Shown here: in pieces, positions 29,601 to 39,700 of the stretch
Numbering within the stretch: the stretch's first letter is position 1
How the letters are laid out: every line of letters starts with the position of its first letter
NCBI GenBank assembly: GCA_022113835.1
Contig: JAILWY010000009.1
Location: forward strand, 10,082,001-10,146,000
Origin: Atopsyche davidsoni
Taxonomy: Eukaryota > Arthropoda > Insecta > Trichoptera > Hydrobiosidae
Reading direction: 5' to 3'
DNA length: 64,000 bases
The notes under the pieces: generated by a model
What the model saw: only the letters and a program-made list of their open reading frames with translations
What the model was told of the DNA's origin: nothing
Databases searched by the model: none
Translations under genes and position numbers: made by a program

Positions 29601-32600
29601 CAATCGAATCGCACGCAAATTGTATTATGTTTTACTTTATTATTCTCCGATTGAAGTGCTTTTATATGCTATTTAGTAAAGAGACGAAAGATACCTTTCA
29701 GCATAAATGCCATTCTTGGTTATTTTTAAGAACGTTCTCGCGATATTTCGGCTACATTTCATGAGAATTTAATGAACATCTGCCCCTTTGCATCTCAATG
29801 AATGTTTCATTACCAAACTACTTAACGGAAAACTAAACTTTATACATATCTAGTCATCACTACCTGGTGACTAAACCTTAAATGCTAATTAACTCCTCGC
29901 GCTTAGTCATGCATGCACGCAATGTGCTCTGATATTTTAGGTCACCAATACAATGATTCACCAGAACAGTCACCGATGGACTTATCCAGATATCAGTGGC
30001 TGGTGTATAAATTATTACACATTAAATTTATATATAAAACAAAAAGTATAATTATATTGACTGTAAATATTTCATTAAGAATATAGATTTACTATGTGAC
30101 ACTTGATGTCATTGATAAAAAAATTACTGGCAGTATCAGTTCAAGTTTTATAAAAAAAATCTTAGACTTATGATAATATTTACACAAACTATCAAATTTA
30201 AAACGAGCCCTGAAGGTCCCTGTAAAATTTAAATATTAAAAAAAAAATAACGTGGTAAATACACGTTTTGATTTAGTCCTTACGCGGGCTGGCGTGCAGT
30301 TGAAAGTGTTCACAAGCGGGTGATTCTATCGAATATCAATTATGAATTATGATACAATAATTCGCCCCTTGTTTTCGCAAGTACCCACTTGTAGCACCCC
30401 GCGCCCCCCGGCACAGGGTGGCTTGCTACAATCAGCCGTACAGCCAATTATAACCCCATCACCACGTCCCTAAAGGGGATTTTAATTCAAGCAGAAAAAT
30501 ATTACCACGTTTCAACCATTCTGTATTTATTTCCAGATTTTTTTCATTTTGAAATAGAACGATTAATTTTTTGCAGTAATACTTTTAGCCTGGTGAATTT
30601 AAGCGAGCTTTTATTTAACATATTAATTACATACTATTTCATTTCTAACACGAGCTTGCGTAGTGTAAATTATTACTCTTATATACAAAAGTGCAGTTTT
30701 ATTGTTACAAATATTGTAAGTTATTGTTTTTGGAGATTATATTATTCACCAAATCACCTAAGAAAACATATAAAGACATCACCATTTTTATATTCAATAG
30801 CAAATGTCGCAGCAAAAATGTACAAATTATAAATGTTGTAAAAAATTAAAGTATTAAATAATATTAATATTTAAAATCACGGCCAATGAATGCATTAATG
30901 TAGTCTTCATATGTGGTGGTTGTCTTCTTGTGAATATTTTCAGATGTTACTGAAATATGTGTTAACTGAAAAAATGAACACACACGGATTCAATGACCAA
31001 GATCTTTATTATTTCAAGTCAATAGGAGTATACGTTCTTAAATGTATAATATTTAATTCGAGCGTTTGATGTAAAACACCGTTTAAAATTTAATTGAAAT
31101 CAAAAATCGATTCTTCGTAACTAAATATCTAATGGTAACGTCGCCATGCCAAATTCATTTTAAAATGTCACCGGCTCGCTTTATTCTCACAGATATACTT
31201 ATACCTATATGAAAATATTTTCTTTCTCTGTGTGAAAACAAACACATTTCTCATATAACCACGCCAAATTTCCAAAAATATCGATGCTTTTTCTTTTGTG
31301 CATCACTGCTTGCCGGCGCATCTCGAGTTATTCAGGCAAAAGTTTCCCCGATGCCGGCAAGTTTCCACTCCTATAATATTGTGATATTTTTCACGGTGTG
31401 GATTTTCCACGAAATCACACATGAATGACAAAGGGGCTGTTGCGGGCGGTCGCTGGAGGACCCTCCGTCGAAGGACTTAAACACTTCTCCCCCACAGACC
31501 GTCATCGCGAAAATTATGTTTTGATTCTTCCAAAAGATTTTTGCATCTTTAGCTCCTGCGAATTGTTTATATTGTTATTCAGATCTGTAGTATTATAAGA
31601 ATGAGGAAATATTTTTTAGAATATTTTATATTCATTTTATAGTTTTTAATATATAATCAAAGTTTGTTTCGAGGAATACATTTTGCTAGGAGACGAAGGG
31701 AGTTTTTATTCAAAATACTGAACCCATATTTACGAACTTGAATTATTGTGAGAGGGAGGGAATGTTTTCCTTCTTTATGAAAACATTATTATAAAATGCC
31801 CAACCATTCGGTGATTTATCCTTTTTTTAAATGGTTTTCCTATGTTTATAGACGGCCGCGTGTTGCTCGTGTGTTTTCCGATAGCACCGGTCAGCAATTT
31901 GAAATAAATAACAATCTATGCATACATAATATCTTAAGGAATAAGGATTTAGTACATCTTATTTTTTCAATATTTACGGATTTTTTTTAAGGAGAACACT
32001 ATATTATACTTTTTTAGATTTTATTTATTACAGACTCATGATGATTCGTTGCAACGTCTAAAATTCCCTTGTTAAATATATAAAGAGTTGCTTTGATTTA
32101 CCTCATAAGGTGAAAACACAAAACTCACACGAATATTATATTCAACTATTCTATGTTCTTTTGGATTTATTTGGCTTGGCTACATTAGCTTTTTTTCACA
32201 GCTTGTTAAATATATGATTTTCCCTGTGTGCGATTTTGCAGGCTAACTAAATAAATATTTTCAAAGTTTTAATGTTTAAAAATGGTTAGTGGAAATCCTC
32301 AGCTTAACACCTGACCAGCATTTTTTATATTTTTGTAAAATTTACGTTTTGAGAAAATGATTTTTTACCTACATTATAAAAGTATTTCCAAAATATATAA
32401 AATTAATTTTAACTTTTTCTTTCGAATTGAGAATGTACGAACATTTACTAATCTCTATCAAAACCCACAGCGTTGTGATTATTTTGAAGTTTAATATAAA
32501 TTACGGTCGATTGTAGACAAACAGACAGTCTCAGGCCTGCGCGGATCCGGAGGAAGTAATCACTCGAGCAAGACAAACATCTCGGGAGATGTAAGACCGA

Positions 32601-35600
32601 TATGGCGAAAGTCAACACTGCGATAAAATCATTGTGAAACATCTCCTACTCAAACAGCCCTAGCCGGCCGGGGTAGCGCCCTCACCTCGTATTGTATTAC
32701 GATAGACCCTCCACCCTCCAGCGATCATCTCCCGCCCTGCTCGGCTAATATTACCCAAGAAACCATAATGCCATCTCGATTCGGCTTACTTCGAAACTCG
32801 CTTTGATTTATTTTTATTATCCGCTGATTATATAATATTTTGCTTGTGATTAATTACATGCTGTACATTGTAGCGGACAGGTCCATGATGTACTTGTAAT
32901 TATATCGTTTTGACCGATTAGTTTATGAAACTTTGTACGCTTATTCAGTAAACTACTAGTATTAAATTATTACAAACTTTGGGGTTTAATCAATAGCATC
33001 ATCTGCAGAACCTCTTTCAATATCATGTAATTAAAGTTACTTTACTGCTTTCCAACTAATGCCATCTAATGAAGCCCAACGATGCAAGTAGTAGTAGTAG
33101 TCTATAAACCAACTAGTTCTTGTAATTGAATTGTAAATTTTCCTAGTGAGATGGGTTACGCCCGGATGTACAGAAGCAGTTGTGAAACTCACAGTTTAGC
33201 TTACTTGCTTCTTATACTAGAGTGTGATGCTCATTTTCTTAAATTATGTAAAAGTAATTGAATAAACCCTAATTTATTTTATTTCGCTGATTGGACGAGG
33301 GCCCATAAGTAATGCGCGCCTTGGTAATTGGTTTTATGAGATACGCGGTGCTCGGAGCATCAAGTGAAGAGAGGGGAGGTTGCCTAATTCGGAGCTTTGC
33401 ATATTCTTAACAGCAGTAAACGTCATAAGAAATTCCAAATTAAAATGATTTTGTGTTTATATACATATACTTTATATCAACCAGAGTACTTTTGGCAAAT
33501 CCTCTCTGAGCTTGTTCCGATTATTCAGGTCAAAGCTAAAGGTTAGGTTAAAGCAATAATTAAGATTTGCATTTCCCGAAACCCCGCTGTAATTTTAATG
33601 TATCTTTCTAGCTTAGCAAGTTCAAAGCTAATCACGAGATGTTTTTAAATGGCCAATATATTTTCGCTTGAAATGCTTGCTGAGGCAGCATGAGCATATT
33701 TTTTTTGTTTCAACGCCCTCGGTCATTTTTTTGATTGGGTGTATTATTTATTGTACGCTGCTTCAGCCTGTGTTATACTTTTCATTGATTTTCAGTGCAC
33801 ACGGAAGATAAACGTCGTTAGGAGAGATACTTGCACGTTGGTTGTAGATTTATTTTTTATTTCAAATAAAACTGAATAAATTAATCGCAACGCATACTTC
33901 TAGAGAGGCAGCATAATCATAAATCCGACGCATATTTACCATGAGCACTCCATATAGGTATTATTACAAAGCAATAATAATCGTTAATAAATAATATATT
34001 TTGCTCACATGTCAATAAATTTTTTTTTTTAATTTATAATGATTTTTCATTACTATTTATTTTTTGATGAAATCGCTTTTTTTACTGTCACAGGTTTAAT
34101 TTTTTGGCAATATCATTAAACTGCAAAAACAATCCTGGATTGTTTTTCAGACAAAAACGAAATGCATCTGTTTCTCCAAAAATCAACTTCATAAACATTA
34201 AACCTAAAGAAAATTATTTTCAGCATTACATTATGTATGAAAAGTTATATTTTTTTAAACTACCAGTACAATTGCTGGTAGTGGTGCACGCCATAACATT
34301 TACTCGATAACTCAGTCAGCAGTCACCGAGCCCGAGCCGATCCAAGATAGCGCGGTGCGTTTCTTTGTCTCTCGTGCTGACGCCGCCCGAAGATTACTCG
34401 CTTTGGGTATAAAGATTGAAGATAGAAGATTGAATTTCACATCGTCGAGAGTTGCGCTGCACTGCTGTACCGATTAAACAGAGCGGCTGAGTAAACTACT
34501 CGCCTCCAGGGGTGAGCGAAACATGCACTTTCATTTTGACTAGCAGTCTTACGCTTCCATTACAATTTATTTTTATTTATAAAAAATCTAAAATACCTGC
34601 AGTTTAACAAAGTCAATTTATTTAAAATAAAAACGAACATATTTTTTATCATGTATATTTATTATAACGAATAGAGTATATCACAACTATATCAAGTTAT
34701 GAAAAAAAAAAAAATAATAATAAAAAGGTAAAACTTTTATTATATATTAAATTCAACAAAAAAGGTTTTGTGAGTTTGATGGGTCGTTTGACTTCAATAC
34801 CACTCAGTTGCGTTATATGCACACTACTGACCATTATGTGTCTTACCTTGGCTGACCGTGAGTTATGTCCTGCGTGGTGGATCGACATAAATAAATATAA
34901 ATATTTCACTATCCGCTATTCACAATACTGATTTTTTTAATGATTCATATCTTTTTCATCTTCTGTGTACATTTTTTCAGTTACCAAAGAAAAATCTGAA
35001 CAAATAGTCGTGCTCAAATAAAGGAAGGAGTTTTCCAATTAAAATATTTTTTTCCAATATTGCTGTTGAAAATAAGTCGGGCTAGACTGATGCCCCTCGC
35101 AGGCCTCCGCCCCCGAGCAGCGGGCCTGGGGCGGCGGGGGCGCCTATTTGTACAAGTGAGTGATTTCCTGTTTGCCGTCCGAGGGGCCCCTACCCCCGGC
35201 CTGCGTACATACTCATAACTCTGCAACAGTCGCGCGCCTGAAAGCCAGCCGCTCTTCTCTTATCTGATGCGGACTTGAAAAGCCGTGTCTTAGTCATTTC
35301 ATTAGATAAAAATATTTTTTTCTAATTCAAACTAAACCAATAAGTTTACATTTTTAATATTTTCAAATTAACTTGATGTACTTAAAAATAGCTTCGTAGT
35401 TCAGTGAGTAACAAGTTTTTTAGCTGACCTGCCCACTGCTTGTTTAATAATTTGCGGCCTTCTTCTATTACAGAGCAGTGTGTTTTTAAGCATCAAGTTT
35501 TCAAATTATCTGTGTTGTATATCGAAAGATTCGTTATAGGAAACGGGTATACATCTACCGTTATTAATAAATTTTATTTTATTTAAAAAAATAAACGGCT

Positions 35601-36721
35601 CCAGCAACATTTAATGCAACAGCATCTAAAACTTCCCGTGAATTGGCGTCCCTTAAGACAATAATGATGTCCAATACAACTATTTGAATCATTCGCATTG
35701 AATCAGACGGGCGTGATTTTGTAAAACTATGTAATTTGTAATGCGGTAAACTTAATTTACGTTTATTATATAAATATCAACAAAACGCATTGGTATTTTG
35801 CTGCTCTGTATCTCAAGACAAACATATTCATATCAAGTATAAAAATACTAATGTATAGTTTTGATTTAATCAAGAATTTAAAAGCTTAACTTAAAATATC
35901 AGATTTTTCAATATCAATACATTCCGGAAGACGCTGCTGACTTCACCGCCCAAACAATGAAGAATTGGGTATCTAGAGACATTGTATTGCAGGTAAAGTG
36001 TAAAGTTTTTGTCGATTATTGCGTTTAATTTTCATTTACTATGCAGTATCAAAAGAATCAAATGTAAGACCCCAATGCCCGCGGATTGCGAAAACATCAT
36101 TACAATGCATGTATTCAAAAAAAACTTTCACATCTAAGAGTTTATGTGCATAATTTACCGAAATAGGAATAACAAAACTCCGTCGGCTTCGCTCCTCATC
36201 CCACGGGATTCGGCTAGTCAGAGCTCTTAAAATAATAAAATCGGTCAACCAAATAGTAAGAGACTCGCAAAAGGGACGAGCTCGTATTAATTGGCATAAA
36301 TTATTGAGAGCGTTTAATTTGAAATACAGTTCTACTTGTTAGCTTTCCATTGAACGTCGCGAAACGACTTCTGTCTCCTAATGAATTAAATTTAATGTTG
36401 CCCCGTCTCCTGCCTCGCAGCATCTTTGTTTTACCTTCCCCGGTGAAACTTTTGTGCAAAAAGGAACGCGAAATTAAGATACAGAATCGAATTTTATCCT
36501 TCCCAAGACACTAGTGATTTTCGGCTGTAAATTCAACATCTTTCGCGATAAAATAATATTTATTACATTTAGAGTGCACAATATTCGCTATTTTTGTATT
36601 ATATTTGGATATAATACTCTTATTTTTCTATACTTTTCTATAAAATATAACTTTGTTGAAACGAATTTGAATTTCCTTTGCTTTGTTAGAGTTTACGTAA
36701 CGTAATCTACGTGAATTGTAT

Positions 36722-36773
<52 letters not shown>

Positions 36774-39700
36774 TTTTAATTCTTCTTTTATATATTTTTT
36801 TCAAATCGATAGGTTTCTTTGTAAAGAAACTACAAAATATTCCATACTCACAATCAAGAAACTATCAAATAAATTACCAAAGAAATAACATATTTACGAT
36901 ACAAATTTGTAATTAAATACTATATAATAGACACTGAATCTTTTATCAAAATCACAGATTTATAGTTTAGCACATTTATAAACTTGCATGGCATATTTCC
37001 CAACTGGGGAATATTTATTTCCGTTGACCAGGCTTTCAGATGCCCGAGTACTTCTGTAGAAAAATATACGATGTTGATTTACAGCCATGGATGTGACATT
37101 TAACACCGTGTAATGCAATAAAACTTTTATCGTGAGCTCCTCTTACTGAATCCCAATCGTAATCAAATATGAGTAAACAACAGCTTTGTACTAAGCAAGT
37201 TAGAATTACTTTTGTGTTGTTGGACAGCGTGTGGAGAGTGCTCGGCCAGTAGCCTCCTCCGCCCGGCGAACAAACTGCAAACAGCGCCTTGCATTATTTA
37301 TAAGTTTCCGCAACTTTTGTCCGAGGAGAGTGTATAGTATTTGCACGGGACGGCGAGTGCCGAGATCCCCGCTACAACGCGACTATCACCAAGAAAGCGA
37401 TGTTAAATTATCTCCCCGACTGAAACCGATCAAAAAATCATTAGCTCGCCAAATTATATATATTAAAAGTATTAAAAAAAAAATTCGTTTACAAACTAAC
37501 GATCGTGAGTCAAATGTTTGATTGATTGCTGCAATCAATCACCGCGCATACCGCACACCGGTACACAGCTTTATTGTGAAATCCACAAAAATGATAAAAG
37601 CTCAAATTCAAGCAGAACCAATTTGGGCCCGCGCCGCGCGCCCTGCCGGTGAAATTTCCACCAGATAAATTAATTTCCCCGAAGCACGGCTGAACGCGCC
37701 GGTGACGCTCGGCGACGCCTCCGCTTCCGCCGGAGATCCTCGCACTGGAGCGGGGCTCGGCTGCACCACTATTCACGACCATCGGCCCGGAAGGCTCCGC
37801 AAGATTGCGCGGACCAGGTCGGAGGCGCGGCCCGGCTGCCGGCGAGAGCTCCTCGCCCGCATCCGGGCCGGCAGGAAGCACGCCTCACGCCTCCGCCGGC
37901 CGGCGAGAGCTTTGCGATAAGCTCCGTCAAGTGTGCGAGCTTTTTGCGCCAAGTTTCCCGAATGCCGCGAGGAGCCGCGGCCCTCGGCGGGCTCGGCGGG
38001 GATCGCCCGCGCGCCTCGAGCTATCTCTGTTGCGAAATTATACGCGGAAAACACTGCACCTGAAATCCGCCGCTGCAATGAACGGCGGCTTAACACTTTA
38101 CTCGGAGTTTGGGTACTTTGAATTTATAATGACTGGAAAATAGACAGGCTGCAATAATTATTATTCAGTAGCTCCTTCCGAAGATTACGGTCTTCCAGCT
38201 AGAACCAAGTTATCACAAATTTTGCTAGTTAACAATTTGAATACTGTGTTCTTGCTTGTATTAACGATATATATATTTAAAATTTTAAACTAGTTATTAT
38301 ATCATGGCCAGGAAGATTTCAAGACAAAAATATCCAATACCGATAAAACGACAATGATTAAACAACTGACAAACTCCTGGTGCTACACTACAGGGACAGT
38401 CAAAGTTCAATAATATGTCTAAATACTCAATGCGAGTATGAAGACATTTTTAAAATTAGTTTCACGCGAGTCGTGGAGTGCCTGTCGCGAGACAGGGCGC
38501 ATAATAATTCCGTGTAATTCCCGGGCGGGTAAAACAGTTATCCCGCGATACGACATCGTTCCCGCAGGCCATCAGGGCGGTAAACAAGCAGACAATGTGC
38601 GCGCAAACAGACCCGCGGCGCGTGCGGCGGGGGCCGGCCGCGGGACCGCCGCACCCCGCAGCCCCGCAGTCCCGCAGCCCCGCAGCCCCGCAGCCCCGCA
38701 GCCCCGCAGCCCCGCGCCCCGCGCCGCCGCGTGTCATTCAAATAAAATCACATTACACAAAGAAAAAAAACACTGTAAGGAATTCACCGGAGCGCCCCGC
38801 AATGAGCGGTACTCGGGGCTTATGAATTCTATTAAGGAAACAAACTTGTTTACGAAACGTGACGAAACGCGCGATATTTTTTACGGTTATGGAGCTCCGA
38901 TGTGAGCTCGCGAACTTTTATGGCTTTGATCAGTTATTCTTTATGGAGGAGATTGCGAGATTGCGTATTGCGGCCCCATTTTCATCAAGTAAACTTATTT
39001 TCGACTTGTGGGTCTTTAAAGAGGTCGCTCTGACGGCGCCCGCTCGCAATAACGTGCCGGGGTTGTTTTGACGTTGAATAAGTAATAACTTCTAAATACA
39101 GCCTGTGCTGGATTTTTTGCACTCGCCTACGCAGGAAAATATTATACTAAACCATTCTCAAAGGTAGAAAATGTGCACCTATTTCGAGCTATAAATTCAG
39201 AGCACGTTATGGGAGTTCCAGTGTAGCGATATTATTTGTTTGCAAAATAAAATTCTGAGTTGCGAACCTCGGAGTAGTATTTACAGGAAATAGATAAGTC
39301 TGCAATGACACAAAAGAAAGTCTCCGGTGTAGGGATTCGAGGAAGTTAGCTTCAATATGTGAGTTTCCTATTCAGGATTCCGATACAAACTTCGAGAGAA
39401 ATGTTTAAAGAGTTGAATATGAAAATACATACACAATTTCAATGCGTCTACAGAATTCCAAACGTAGAAAAATTCAATGGCTTTATTTAGGCAAACCAAC
39501 TAGCTCCTATTTTTAGGCATTTTTTTTATTATTCTAAGAGTTGCAATAAATAAATAAGGATAAGTTAATTATAAATAATGATGCATTATTTTATGGTATA
39601 TTTATAAAATAACTAATTAATTATTCCAATTTATTGTTCACATATCAATGCTGCTTAGAGAAAATTTTGTAGATAATATGTATTTTAATGTTCATTATTT

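Larger units (their letters stand above)
8811..35902 (+). other. 27-kb intron between exons B and C
   Basis: This very long AT-rich GT-AG intron has no supported internal coding exon. GC-richer islands recur at roughly 9330-9490, 10690-11010, 14090-14300, 17320-17560, 17880-18020, 20540-20700, 22810-23160, 23640-23960, 24640-24830, 27045-27330, 28700-28810, 30270-30480, 31300-31500, 32480-32790, 34310-34515 and 35080-35260. They contain overlapping short open frames on both strands but no domain, and read as candidate regulatory DNA. Retroelement-like repeats, palindromes and simple repeats are listed separately; between these the sequence is featureless AT-rich DNA. Confidence 0.65.

Noticed and set aside
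37510..38143. Open frames of 107-123 codons on both strands
   Set aside because: They overlap in opposite directions, are dominated by Arg/Ala/Gly/Pro, and have no domain; GC-rich sequence has few stop codons by chance.
38438..38905. 155-codon open frame with a PRSPAAPQ repeat
   Set aside because: The repeat is an 8-bp minisatellite read through; the period is not a multiple of three and the rest lacks any domain.
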